This document shows, in pieces, positions 26,612-35,462 of a stretch of DNA of 64,000 bases (position 1 is its first letter; each line of letters starts with the position of its first letter). The notes under the pieces were generated by a model. That model worked only from the letters and a program-made list of their open reading frames with translations. It was not told the DNA's origin and did no database searches. The stretch is from Candidatus Fermentibacter sp. (GTDB lineage Bacteria > Fermentibacterota > Fermentibacteria > Fermentibacterales > Fermentibacteraceae), in assembly GCA_030373045.1 (NCBI GenBank), contig JAUCPW010000023.1, positions 1-64,000 on the forward strand, read 5' to 3'. The translations under genes were made by a program, and so were the position numbers.

Positions 26612-28332
26612 TCCAGCCCCATCGTCACGGCCATCATCTCCCCCGGTGTGGTAGCTCCTGAACAGACCTTGCGTGCGGCATTGGAACGGAGCGTCCTCAT
26701 GCCGTCCTCCACCGCGAGCCTCCTGATCTCGCCCGACGGCGCCGAGCGGGACAGGGCGTCCCTGACGCGGTCGGTGACCTCCATGACCTCGAAAACAGCC
26801 GTCCTGCCCTTGAAGCCCGTGCCCCTGCAGGCCCTGCAGCCCCTGCCCCTCCTGAAGCTGCAGCCCTGGACCCCGGCGAGGCCTGCCGTGGCGAGAAGAG
26901 CGGCCGGGGGCTCCCAGACCTCTGCGCATTCGTCGCAGACCACCCTGACCAGCCTCTGGGCGACGATTCCGATCAGGGTGCTCGCCAGGAGGAACGGCTC
27001 GACGCCCATGTCCAGGAGCCTCACCGCGGAGGAGGCGGTGTCGTTCGTGTGCAGCGTGCTGAGGACGAGGTGCCCCGTGAGGGCGCAGCGTATCGCGCTC
27101 CTGGCGGTTTCCTGGTCGCGTATCTCGCCCACCATGATCACGTCCGGGTCCTGCCTGAGTATGTGCCGCAGGGCCGTGGAGAAGGTGACGTCTATCGCGG
27201 GCTGCACCGCTATCTGGTTGAACTCGTCCGTAACGAACTCGATCGGGTCCTCTATCGTCGTGATGTTCTTCTCGGTGGTCGAGAGAGCCGTGAGGGTGGA
27301 GTAGAGCGTCGTGGTCTTGCCGCTGCCGGTGGGGCCCGTGACGAGGAGCAGCCCCATGGCGCTCTTCACCAGCCTGCCGTACCTCCCGCTCTCTTCCTCC
27401 TCGAAGCCGAGCCCGGACAGGTCCTGCATCAGGATTCCTGGATCGAGTATCCTGAGCACGGCCTTCTCGCCGAACGCGGCGGGGATGGTGGAGGACCTGA
27501 TCTCGACCGGCTTGCCCTCGAAGTGGGTTCTTATCCTGCCGTCCTGGGGCCTTCTCTTCTCGGCTATGTTCATGCCAGCTATCATCTTGACCCTGGACAG
27601 AATAGGGAGGTGCAGCTTGCGGGGCAGGCTGTACACGTTGTGCAGGACGCCGTCGATCCGCAGCCTCACGACGGTGTGCTCCCTGTGCGGTTCGAGGTGG
27701 ATGTCGCTGGCCCTCTCCTCGAAGGCGTACTGGAGCAGATGGTTCACGGCGTTGACGATGGGTCGGTCGGTCGGTTCGAGCCCGCCCGGGGTCTCGCTCG
27801 AGACGTACCTCTCCAGGTTGCCGAGGTCAACGTCCTCGTCGCTCATGGTCCCCACCTCGCGGGCGGCGGCGACGATCGAGCTGTGGAGGCCGTAGAACTG
27901 CCGGATCACCTTGGCGATGTCGGTGGGCCTGCTGATGTAGAGCTCGATCTCCTTGCCCAGCAGGTGCGGGAGATCCTCGACGGGCCTGGGATCGGTGAAG
28001 TTGCACGTCGCCACCATGAGCCTGTCCTCGTTGCTGCCCACCACGACCGCATGGTTCCGCTGGGCGAACGCTCCGGGGAGGGAGGAGGTGACGAGTTCGT
28101 AGTCGAGTTCGAGAGGGTCGAGGTTGCGGAAGGGGATGCCCGACTGCTGCGAGAGGAAGGTGTAGAGAGCCTCCTCGCTCACCAGCCCCCTGCTGACGAG
28201 GATGCCGAGAAGCGAGGGATCGGGGCTCTGCCAGAGCCTCGAAAGCCTCTCCACGCCCTGCCTCGAGAGGAGCCCGGCCGCCTCGAGCCGCCCGGGAAGG
28301 GCCGCGAAGTCGAGTCTAGGTATGGATCTCAC
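26608..28332 (-). CDS. pilB: type IV pilus/type II secretion assembly ATPase (PilB/GspE)
   Basis: Hexameric cytoplasmic ATPase that powers pilin or pseudopilin assembly, 574 residues. An N-terminal MshEN-type domain (about 20-160) precedes the ATPase core with Walker A GPTGSGKTTTLYS near 330, the Asp box TTIEDPIEFV, Walker B DPDVIMVGEIRDQETA and the His box TGHLVLSTLHTND. A tetracysteine zinc module (CDEC, then CRAC) is present, typical of PilB/GspE and absent from PilT. GTG 28332 forms a GTGA overlap with the phosphorylase gene. No other pilus or secretin gene is in the window, so pilB and gspE cannot be separated. Confidence 0.92.
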   Translation of the reverse strand: MRSIPRLDFAALPGRLEAAGLLSRQGVERLSRLWQSPDPSLLGILVSRGLVSEEALYTFLSQQSGIPFRNLDPLELDYELVTSSLPGAFAQRNHAVVVGSNEDRLMVATCNFTDPRPVEDLPHLLGKEIELYISRPTDIAKVIRQFYGLHSSIVAAAREVGTMSDEDVDLGNLERYVSSETPGGLEPTDRPIVNAVNHLLQYAFEERASDIHLEPHREHTVVRLRIDGVLHNVYSLPRKLHLPILSRVKMIAGMNIAEKRRPQDGRIRTHFEGKPVEIRSSTIPAAFGEKAVLRILDPGILMQDLSGLGFEEEESGRYGRLVKSAMGLLLVTGPTGSGKTTTLYSTLTALSTTEKNITTIEDPIEFVTDEFNQIAVQPAIDVTFSTALRHILRQDPDVIMVGEIRDQETARSAIRCALTGHLVLSTLHTNDTASSAVRLLDMGVEPFLLASTLIGIVAQRLVRVVCDECAEVWEPPAALLATAGLAGVQGCSFRRGRGCRACRGTGFKGRTAVFEVMEVTDRVRDALSRSAPSGEIRRLAVEDGMRTLRSNAARKVCSGATTPGEMMAVTMGLE

Positions 28333-29615
28333 AGGGTCTCCAGTACGAGGCTGCTGTTGACCCTGTCCCAGATGAAGGCCCCGCGGAGCTCGGCTTCCGC
28401 CGATCCGGCGGCCTGTTCGGTCATGGCATGGATCCAGCCGATGGTCTGGCCGTCCTCCACCGGGAAGCCCGACTCGGCGGCCTGCTCCCAGCCGACTTCG
28501 GGGCGGATGGTGTCGTCGACCCTGGTCCTGCCGCCGCCCAGGCGCCTGACGACATCTCCGGCCACTCCGGCGTCCACGCCTGTCCAGTAGCCGGTGCGGT
28601 CGCTCCTGACCTCCCTGATCACGGGGGCCGGCGGAAGCGACTCGAAGGCGGAGAGATCCCCGCCCTGCGCCTCCACTGTCCGGACGAAGGCGTTCCAGGC
28701 CGACGAGTCGTCGAGACGCGCGGCGCACCGGGCCTCGAGCCCGGCCATGCAGGCTTCGTCGGATGCATCGCCGGCCAGCATCATGGCCGTGAGCTTCACG
28801 GCGAGGTCGCGCACCACGAGCGGGCCTCCGCCCTTCAGGACGGAGACGGCCTCGGCCGTTTCGAGGGAGTTGCCGGCGGTACGCCCCAGAACCACGTCCA
28901 TGTCGGTCACGAGGGCGCGCGCGCGGGTGCCGCAGCCCCCGGCCACCTCCACGAGGGTCCGCGCCAGGAGCAGGGCCTGCCCGCCCGTCTTCATGAAGGC
29001 GCCCCTGCCGGCCTTCACGTCGAACACGAGGCGGTCCGCTCCCTCTGCGAGCTTCTTGCCGAGGATGCTGGCGCATATCAGAGGGATCGACTCCACCGTC
29101 GAAGTGGCGTCGCGCAGCGAATACAGGATCCTGTCGGCCGGGGCCAGGTCGCCTGTCTGTCCGCACATGGCGAACCCGCAGCGGCCGACGATCTCCTGGA
29201 ACTCGCCGACATCCAGGCGGGTCCTGAAGCCCGGTATGGACTCGAGCTTGTCCAGAGTGCCACCGGTGTGCCCCAGTCCCCTGCCGCTTATCATGGGCAC
29301 GCGCAGCCCCATCGAGGCCGCGAGGGGGGCCAGCACGAGCGAGATCTTGTCCCCCACGCCGCCCGTGCTGTGCTTGTCGGCCAGGGGGCGCGGATCGTCC
29401 GGCCAGGACAGCATGGTGCCGCTGTCGCGTATCCCGAGCGTCAGCTCCACGGTCTCGTCGCGGTCGAGGCCCCGGATGAAGGCGGCCATCAGGAAGGCCG
29501 ACGCCTGGTAGTCCGCCACCTCACCGGCGGCCACCCCGCGGGCGAACTCCGAGAGAGAGCCCCCGGGGCATCTGCCGCCATCCCTCTTGAGCGCGAGGAG
29601 GCGGGTTATCTCCAA
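28329..29615 (-). CDS. pyrimidine-nucleoside (thymidine) phosphorylase
   Basis: Splits thymidine/uridine with phosphate to the base and (deoxy)ribose-1-phosphate. The 428-residue sequence has the phosphate-binding ADKHSTGGVGDK, the family signature SGRGLGHTGGTLDKLE, MCGQTGDLAPADRILYSLRD and DVKAGRGAFMKT. Length and motif order match NP-II family members; the choice between DeoA and Pdp needs alignment. The TTG at 29615 is the only start that keeps the N-terminal helix and overlaps the GYF gene by 10 bases. It is a salvage enzyme, while de novo pyrimidine genes lie 3-9 kb further upstream in the same orientation. Confidence 0.92.
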   Translation of the reverse strand: MEITRLLALKRDGGRCPGGSLSEFARGVAAGEVADYQASAFLMAAFIRGLDRDETVELTLGIRDSGTMLSWPDDPRPLADKHSTGGVGDKISLVLAPLAASMGLRVPMISGRGLGHTGGTLDKLESIPGFRTRLDVGEFQEIVGRCGFAMCGQTGDLAPADRILYSLRDATSTVESIPLICASILGKKLAEGADRLVFDVKAGRGAFMKTGGQALLLARTLVEVAGGCGTRARALVTDMDVVLGRTAGNSLETAEAVSVLKGGGPLVVRDLAVKLTAMMLAGDASDEACMAGLEARCAARLDDSSAWNAFVRTVEAQGGDLSAFESLPPAPVIREVRSDRTGYWTGVDAGVAGDVVRRLGGGRTRVDDTIRPEVGWEQAAESGFPVEDGQTIGWIHAMTEQAAGSAEAELRGAFIWDRVNSSLVLETL

Positions 29616-30664
29616 GGGATTCCGAGCCGTGAGAGCAGGGCTCCCAGGTAGCCGGTACCGAGGGGATCGATCACGAAGAACGCCAGGGCGAGCGCGGCCG
29701 CCACCAGGACCCACACGGCCCAGGCCGGGAGCCCCCTGCGCCTGCCGCGGCCGACACCCTCGAGGACGGCTCCGACGCTGGCCCTGCCCTCCGGCAGGCC
29801 CGGAGCCAGCACTTCGTCGAAGGAATGGATCCTCTTCCTCCTCAGGAGCGAGCGGATCTCGGACACGCTCCGTGCGACCACCTCGCCCCTGCCCGACAGA
29901 ATCCTGTACTGCACGGGTCCGGGACGGGCACCCCCGGGGGCCGGCTCGGCGCGGAGAGGCTGGGGATGAGGGGCAGGCTCGACCCGGACCGGACCGGGAG
30001 CGGTCACGGCGCCAAATTCGGAAGAAGGCGCCTCGGGTGGAGCGGACCGCGCGGCCGGGCCGGCGGACTCGGGTTCGTCGGGGGTCCGGTCGCCCCAGGC
30101 GCCCGACGGCCACGACTCCGGCTCGAAGGCTCCGCACTCGGAGATCGGCTCCCACGGGCCGCCGGCGAGGGATATCTCGGCGTCGACGGGCACCCTGGAC
30201 TCGGATATCCAGGCCTTCACCGTCTCCATGTCACCGGGGTGGTATTCGATCCTGTCGATCCTGAGTCTGGGCGGGGTTTCACCGCCGACGGCCCCCGCTG
30301 GCCTGAGGAAGGGCGAGAGCCTCGGGAGCCCCTGAGCGAGCACCCCTCCGGGCGGGGTCCGCGGTCCTTCGATGACGGCGTCGCTGGTGAGCCTGCCCTC
30401 CCTCGTCCATCTCACGACGGTTTCGAAGTCGGGAGCCGTATAGGCGTCGTCGCCCATCCTGACGGTCCACCAGTTGGAGGGATCGAGCAGTTTCCCGAGA
30501 TCGGGATGGTCACCCGCGCGGGACCATCCGCCGTCCCCGGCGGGTCTGATCTCGTCGTCGGCGGTGATGCGCCTCTCCGCAGCCCACTTCACAAGGACCT
30601 CGACGGAGGGGGCGCGGTAGACCCTGCCCTCCCGCCTTATCTCGTAAGCGCCTGAATCGGCCAT
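29606..30664 (-). CDS. GYF-like repeat protein with C-terminal membrane anchor
   Basis: A 352-residue protein. Four related modules of about 55 residues resemble the GYF_2/DUF4339 type: each has a short strand, then an aromatic-helix stretch such as VEVLVKWAAERRITADDEIRP, FETVVRWTREGRLTSDAVI, METVKAWISESRVPVDAEI and VSEIRSLLRRKRIHSFDEV. A Pro-rich linker separates the third and fourth. One transmembrane helix (WAVWVLVAAALALAFFVI) lies near the C-terminus. Such modules are thought to bind proline-rich or disordered segments. ATG 30664 has GGGGGGA before it and starts the downstream operon. Partner unknown. Confidence 0.78.
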   Translation of the reverse strand: MADSGAYEIRREGRVYRAPSVEVLVKWAAERRITADDEIRPAGDGGWSRAGDHPDLGKLLDPSNWWTVRMGDDAYTAPDFETVVRWTREGRLTSDAVIEGPRTPPGGVLAQGLPRLSPFLRPAGAVGGETPPRLRIDRIEYHPGDMETVKAWISESRVPVDAEISLAGGPWEPISECGAFEPESWPSGAWGDRTPDEPESAGPAARSAPPEAPSSEFGAVTAPGPVRVEPAPHPQPLRAEPAPGGARPGPVQYRILSGRGEVVARSVSEIRSLLRRKRIHSFDEVLAPGLPEGRASVGAVLEGVGRGRRRGLPAWAVWVLVAAALALAFFVIDPLGTGYLGALLSRLGIPWR

Positions 30665-30753
30665 GTTCCCCCCTCGACAGCCGGCCCGGTCAGGGTTCGA
30701 TCATAACCACATGCGCGGCACCATGGCGACAGCCCGCGCACGGTACGCACCGG

Positions 30754-32682
30754 CTAATTAAACCTTATGGCATGCCCCAGCGCAAGGGCGGCCTCCTCGT
30801 GCGTAACTCCCCCGCGCCGCTCGGCGGACTCCACGAGGATGTCCAGGTATCCCTCCCACCAGTCGGGGACGGAGCCTCTCTCGTAGAAGCGGTGGTACAG
30901 CCTCGGGCCCGGGAGGATCGAGACGAGGAAGGCCGTCTCCCTCACCCCGAGGTCGCGGATGCCCGTCCCGAAGTAGTACAGGGACGCCTCGGCGAATCCG
31001 AACACGTCCGGACCGAGTTCGACGATGTTCGCGTAGATCTCCAGGATCCTGTCCTTCGACAGGGTCTCCTCCAGCCTCCAGGTCAGGAAGACCTCCTGGA
31101 GCTTCCTGGCCAGAGTCTTCTCGCGCGAGAGGAAGAGGTTCCTCGCGAGCTGCATGGTCAGGGTCGATGCGCCCCTCACGAAGCCGCCCTCCCTCACGTC
31201 GGCGACGAGCGAGTTCCTTATGTGCTCCGCGCTGAATCCGGAGTGGCTGCGGAAGGTGCCGTCCTCGGAGCAGCAGAGCAGGGGTTCGAACCAGGGGGGC
31301 ATCTCCGAGAGCTCCACGAACTCCCCGTTCGCCGATCTGCTGAGGTGGATGAGCCTCGTGTTGCCCCAGCTGTCGCGCATCCTGCAGGAACCGCCCCGGA
31401 CCAGGCGCGCCACGTCGACCGGGCAGCTGACGACCGAAAGTCCGTCCGCGTCGACCAGGATCGAAAGGTCGGAGCTGTCGGGCCACTGCCTGTCGATCGA
31501 GAGGCGGACGTCCAGGCCGAGGGATCCTTCCAGCGCCGTCCCCGCAAGCGGACCGAGCAGGGATGCAGGGATGGAGGCGGCCATGGTCTCTCCTGGGATG
31601 CAGTCGTTCCAGATGCGTGCCGTCAGCCTGTCGCGGTCGCCCGTCAGGGCTTCGAGGCTCGCCCTCAGAGTCATGGTCCCCAGGGAGAGGAGGCAGGAAT
31701 CCACGCAGAGCCTCCCGGGCTCCACGGTTCCCGAGGCGGAGACCGAGCACGAGAACCGGACGGTGTCCCCCGCAACGTGTTCGGAATAGACCGCCGCGCT
31801 GTCCATCCGGGCCTCGAGGTCGAACCTGCAGGGCTCCCCGCCCTCGAATGTCAGCCGGACCTCGCCCTCGGGGTCGAGCGACATCCAGGCCGACGGTTCA
31901 TAGGAGAGGAGGATGTTGTCCGCGACGGCTTCCGCCCCGCCGAGCCCCGTCGCCACGGTCAGTTCAGAGGTCCGCTCGGAGTACGACAGGGAGAAGGGTG
32001 TGGCGGTACCCGCCCCTCCCGTCCCGGCGGCCGTCCCCTCGAGATGGACGGAGTCGTCCGTGGCCATCCCCTGGAGCGATCCGGAGAATCCGGTTTCCGT
32101 GATCAGGGAGGGCAGGTCCGGGTCGAAGAGCGGGATCCCGGTGCAGCCGTGGAAGTCGGCCCGGAAGGAGACCTCGCCTCGCACGCCCCCCGCCTCTACC
32201 GAGGCCGATCCCCAGGGTCCGTGCGCGAGCCCGGACATCTCGACCGAGCCCGACCTGAGCGAGGCGCGGCCCGAGAACACCGTCGTGTCCGAACCGGCCC
32301 GGGTCACACTGGCCTCTCCCAGCACGAGGAGGGGCATGTCGTCGGAACCGCCGCCGGCTCCTCCTCCGGCCCTGCCGCGGCCCGGCGGCAGATCGACCCT
32401 GCAGGACGGGATCAGGATGCTGTCGACGGACGGGATGGGCACGCCCATGCTCCAGTAGATCACTGCTTCGTCAGCCTCGAAGCCCAGCCCCGGCATGTCG
32501 ACGTCTGAAAGCAGGAGCACGCCGGGCGCTGCCCGGACTCCGCCGATGGAGGCACGCCCGTCGAGGCGCGAGAGGGCGTACCTGGCCCCCGCGCCGGGCA
32601 GTATCCAGAGCGCGGCCGCGAGCAGGGCCGGCAGTGCGGCCAGACGCAGGATCCTTGCGAAGCCTGGGGCTGCCCGGTTCAG
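30754..32682 (-). CDS. AsmA-like envelope protein fused to GT51 peptidoglycan glycosyltransferase
   Basis: A 642-residue protein. The N-terminal 430 residues look like an AsmA/DUF3971-type envelope domain: a membrane helix ([17 protein letters not shown]) and then [19 protein letters not shown] and long beta-rich segments. The C-terminal 190 residues are a GT51 transglycosylase: [36 protein letters not shown] and [11 protein letters not shown]. No transpeptidase domain follows. The first in-frame GTG (32520) would delete the membrane helix; the only start that retains it is CTG 32682, in a CTGA overlap with pyrF. The fusion links an outer-membrane biogenesis fold with glycan polymerisation and is unusual. 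Confidence 0.82.
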   Translation of the reverse strand: MNRAAPGFARILRLAALPALLAAALWILPGAGARYALSRLDGRASIGGVRAAPGVLLLSDVDMPGLGFEADEAVIYWSMGVPIPSVDSILIPSCRVDLPPGRGRAGGGAGGGSDDMPLLVLGEASVTRAGSDTTVFSGRASLRSGSVEMSGLAHGPWGSASVEAGGVRGEVSFRADFHGCTGIPLFDPDLPSLITETGFSGSLQGMATDDSVHLEGTAAGTGGAGTATPFSLSYSERTSELTVATGLGGAEAVADNILLSYEPSAWMSLDPEGEVRLTFEGGEPCRFDLEARMDSAAVYSEHVAGDTVRFSCSVSASGTVEPGRLCVDSCLLSLGTMTLRASLEALTGDRDRLTARIWNDCIPGETMAASIPASLLGPLAGTALEGSLGLDVRLSIDRQWPDSSDLSILVDADGLSVVSCPVDVARLVRGGSCRMRDSWGNTRLIHLSRSANGEFVELSEMPPWFEPLLCCSEDGTFRSHSGFSAEHIRNSLVADVREGGFVRGASTLTMQLARNLFLSREKTLARKLQEVFLTWRLEETLSKDRILEIYANIVELGPDVFGFAEASLYYFGTGIRDLGVRETAFLVSILPGPRLYHRFYERGSVPDWWEGYLDILVESAERRGGVTHEEAALALGHAIRFN

Positions 32683-33407
32683 AGGGAGCGCACTCCCGAA
32701 GCCACAGCCGCCTCTATCTCCTCGAGGATGGCCGACGCGGCTGCCCGCGGATCGGGTGCTCCGCTGACGGGCCTTCCCACCACAAGGGCGTCGGCGCCCG
32801 CCCGGACGGCGGACTCCGGCGTCGCGATCCTTGCCTGGTCGCCCCTGTCGGATCCCGAGGGTCTTATGCCGGGTGTGACTATGAGGAAGCCTGGACCGGT
32901 CGCGGAGCGCACCGCCGAGGCCTCCCCGGGGGAGCAGACCACCCCGTCCATGCCGCTCTCGGCCGCCATCCCGGCGAGCCTCACCACCGTCCCCCCCGGC
33001 CCGAGGCTCCAGCCCATGCGCTCCAGGTCCGGGGCGCCGAGGCTTGTCAGGACGGTGACGGCCAGCATACGCACGCCGGTGCCCGAAGCGGCCGAGGCGG
33101 CGGCCTTCATCATGGCCGCTCCGCCCGAGGCGTGGACGTTGAGGAGGGCCGGTCCCGAGGCGCAGGCCGCCCTCACCGCGCCCTCGACCGTGTGGGGGAT
33201 GTCGTGCAGCTTGAGGTCGAGGAAGACCGGGAAGCCCTCGCCCGAGAGCTCCCTCACGATGTCCGGCCCGCGTCCCGCGAAGAGCTCGAGCCCGATCTTG
33301 ATCCCCACGCCGAGACCCCGCAGCGGGGCCAGGAGTTCGGCCGGGGTCCTCCCCATGTCGCTGGTCAGGGCTATGTAGAGCCTTGTCCCGGAGTATCCGG
33401 ACGGCAT
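32679..33407 (-). CDS. pyrF: orotidine 5'-phosphate decarboxylase
   Basis: Last step of UMP synthesis. The 242-residue barrel carries the catalytic Asp-Lys-x-x-Asp array in [21 protein letters not shown] near the N-terminus, and the phosphate-binding VTPGIRPSG and ALVVGRPVS loops. ATG 33407 overlaps the rlpA stop (TGATG) and has GGAGGAGGA upstream. It is one of four pyrimidine genes in this operon. Confidence 0.95.
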   Translation of the reverse strand: MPSGYSGTRLYIALTSDMGRTPAELLAPLRGLGVGIKIGLELFAGRGPDIVRELSGEGFPVFLDLKLHDIPHTVEGAVRAACASGPALLNVHASGGAAMMKAAASAASGTGVRMLAVTVLTSLGAPDLERMGWSLGPGGTVVRLAGMAAESGMDGVVCSPGEASAVRSATGPGFLIVTPGIRPSGSDRGDQARIATPESAVRAGADALVVGRPVSGAPDPRAAASAILEEIEAAVASGVRSL

Positions 33408-33832
33408 CAGCGTTCCTCCTCCTCGAATCCGATCACCCTCAGCCGCACGTCGGCGGTGCCCGAGTCGATCATCCCCAGCCTGTCGGCCGCGCCCCTCGAA
33501 AGGTCGATGATCCGTCCGCCCACGTAGGGGCCCCTGTCGTTCACCCTCACGGTCACGGTCGAGCCGTTGCCCAGGTTCTCGACCTCGAGCAGGGTGCCGA
33601 ACGGAAGCGTCCTGTGGGCGCAGGTCATCGCGTTCATGTCGTATCTCTCGCCGCTGGCGGTCTGCCTGCCGTGGAAGCTCCCGGCGTAGAAGCTGGCCGT
33701 TCCCCGCTGCTCGAGGCCGGTTACGAGCGATGCCGCGCCCCTCACGCCACCCCTGTAGACCGGCCTGGGGGCCAGGCAGCCTGCGGCAAGCAGCACGAGG
33801 GCCGCGAGCGCCACACCCGTCAGGTTCCGCAA
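33407..33832 (-). CDS. rlpA: RlpA-family lipoprotein (septal lytic transglycosylase)
   Basis: A 141-residue lipoprotein: signal [19 protein letters not shown], then a double-psi beta-barrel with [27 protein letters not shown] (described in part) and [18 protein letters not shown], the conserved RlpA core with its catalytic Asp and His. RlpA cleaves denuded glycan strands at the septum in some species. The SPOR domain common at the C-terminus is absent. TTG 33832 overlaps pyrD by 13 bases. Its position between pyrD and pyrF is odd for function but normal for this operon, where envelope and pyrimidine genes alternate. Confidence 0.9.
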   Translation of the reverse strand: MRNLTGVALAALVLLAAGCLAPRPVYRGGVRGAASLVTGLEQRGTASFYAGSFHGRQTASGERYDMNAMTCAHRTLPFGTLLEVENLGNGSTVTVRVNDRGPYVGGRIIDLSRGAADRLGMIDSGTADVRLRVIGFEEEER

Positions 33833-34701
33833 AGCAGGTCCCTTATGCCGGCAGCAAGCTCCGACGGCAGGGAGGGTCTCCTGAGGAGCCCGGTCCCCAC
33901 CTGTACGAGCGAGGCTCCCGCAGCCAGCAGCTCCAGCACGTCACCGGGCTCCCAGACTCCTCCGGATGCTATCACGGGTATCCGCACGGCGCGGCCGACC
34001 TGCCAGACCCTGGCCACGACGAGCGGCAGGAGGGCGGGCGAGCTGTAGCCCCCGGCACCCCTTGCGAGCGCGGGCCTTCCGGTCCTCCAGTCCAGCTTCA
34101 TGCCCAGGAAGGTGTTGCACACCGTGACAGCATCCGCTCCCGAATCCTCGGCGGCCTTCGCGGCGGACACCATGTCCCCGCCGTTCGGGGTGAGCTTCAC
34201 GGTGATCGGTCTGCGGGTCTCCCGCCTGACCGCCCGGGTCACGGAGGCCACGGCTGCCGGGTCGACCCCGAAGGCCATCCCGCCGGCCTCCACGTTGGGG
34301 CACGACACGTTGACCTCGTATCCGGCGTGGGAGCCGCCGGCTTCGAGTGCGGCCACGGTTGACCCGAAGGCGCTCACGGACTCGCAGGCGACGTTCAGCA
34401 CCAGGGGTCTCGAAAGGCCGGCGGCAGCGGGCAGCACCTCCGAGAGGACCCTGTCGAGGCCGGGGTTGGCCAGACCTATCGAATTGAGGAGGCCGTACCC
34501 GGTGTCGTGGATCCTCGGGGGTGCGTTCCCGTCCCTCGGTTCGGGGGTCACGGCCTTGGAGAAGACGAGGGCCACGTCCGCGAGCAGGCCCATGGCGTCG
34601 AGCTCCAGGCCGAATCCGCAGGTCCCCGAGGCCAGGGCGACCGGCCCGGGGACGGGGATGCCCCAGAAGGAGTCGGGCAGGCCTTCGGTGACCGGGTTCA
34701 C
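33820..34701 (-). CDS. pyrD: dihydroorotate dehydrogenase, class 1B catalytic subunit
   Basis: Oxidises dihydroorotate to orotate; FMN enzyme of 293 residues. Visible motifs are [13 protein letters not shown], the active-site cysteine in [22 protein letters not shown], the FMN-binding [11 protein letters not shown] and [30 protein letters not shown]. The presence of PyrK immediately upstream identifies the NAD-linked class 1B type. GTG 34701 forms a GTGA overlap with pyrK, so the two subunits are made together. Confidence 0.94.
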   Translation of the reverse strand: MNPVTEGLPDSFWGIPVPGPVALASGTCGFGLELDAMGLLADVALVFSKAVTPEPRDGNAPPRIHDTGYGLLNSIGLANPGLDRVLSEVLPAAAGLSRPLVLNVACESVSAFGSTVAALEAGGSHAGYEVNVSCPNVEAGGMAFGVDPAAVASVTRAVRRETRRPITVKLTPNGGDMVSAAKAAEDSGADAVTVCNTFLGMKLDWRTGRPALARGAGGYSSPALLPLVVARVWQVGRAVRIPVIASGGVWEPGDVLELLAAGASLVQVGTGLLRRPSLPSELAAGIRDLLCGT

Positions 34702-35462
34702 GAGATCCTCTCCCAGTCGACGTCGCAGGCCCTGAAGACCGGGCCGTCCTTGCAGCACGACATGAAGCCGCCCCGGGAGGATGGCACGGGACATCCCCCG
34801 CACACGCCCCACCCGCATCCCATGCGGCTCTCCATGGACACCTGGATCCTGCCGAGAACACGGGGAGGGGCGGAGGCGACCACGGCCCGCATCATGGCCG
34901 AGGGACCGCAGACCGCTATGGAATCGAACGAGTCCCATTCCACATCCTCGAGCAGGCCGGTGACGAGGCCTCTCACGCCGACGGAGCCGTCCTCGGTGGC
35001 CAGCACGGTCCCCGGCGGACAGCACGATGTCCCCCGCCCGGTCCTGGTTCCGGCCATGACCACGGCTTCGTCCGCGGTGGAGAGAAGGAACGGGAACCCG
35101 GCGATGCCGAGCCCGCCTGCCACCATCAGCCATCTTCCGGGAGAGGTCTCCCAGCCTCTTCCCAGCGGCCCGAGGATCCGCACCGGATCGCCTTCGGCGG
35201 ATCGGGACAGGATGGACGTACCGGCTCCGACAACGTCGAAGAGGAACGTGACCGAGCCCGCCTCCGGATCGCATGAGCTGAAGGTGAGCGGGCGCCTGGA
35301 CACAGGGAAGGCCCCGGGGGAGGGTTCGAGCATGGCGAACTGCCCGGGCCGGCACGCCGAGGCGATCCGCGGGGCTTCGAGCTCGATCCGGAAGATGTCC
35401 TCGTCCTCCCGGCTGCAGGCGATCACCCTGGCATCCGTGTCGACCAGGCCTGCGCTACTCAT
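34698..35462 (-). CDS. pyrK: dihydroorotate dehydrogenase electron-transfer subunit
   Basis: FAD and 2Fe-2S subunit that passes electrons from PyrD to NAD. The 254-residue protein begins with a ferredoxin-reductase FAD barrel (FAMLEPSPGAFPVSRRPLTF), continues with a nucleotide-binding domain (LMVAGGLGIAGFPFLLS, CGPSAMMRAV) and ends with the cluster-binding cysteines MGCGWGVCGGCPV and SCCKDGPVF. ATG 35462 has GGAGCCC before it and overlaps the TPR lipoprotein by 8 bases. Confidence 0.93.
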   Translation of the reverse strand: MSSAGLVDTDARVIACSREDEDIFRIELEAPRIASACRPGQFAMLEPSPGAFPVSRRPLTFSSCDPEAGSVTFLFDVVGAGTSILSRSAEGDPVRILGPLGRGWETSPGRWLMVAGGLGIAGFPFLLSTADEAVVMAGTRTGRGTSCCPPGTVLATEDGSVGVRGLVTGLLEDVEWDSFDSIAVCGPSAMMRAVVASAPPRVLGRIQVSMESRMGCGWGVCGGCPVPSSRGGFMSCCKDGPVFRACDVDWERIS

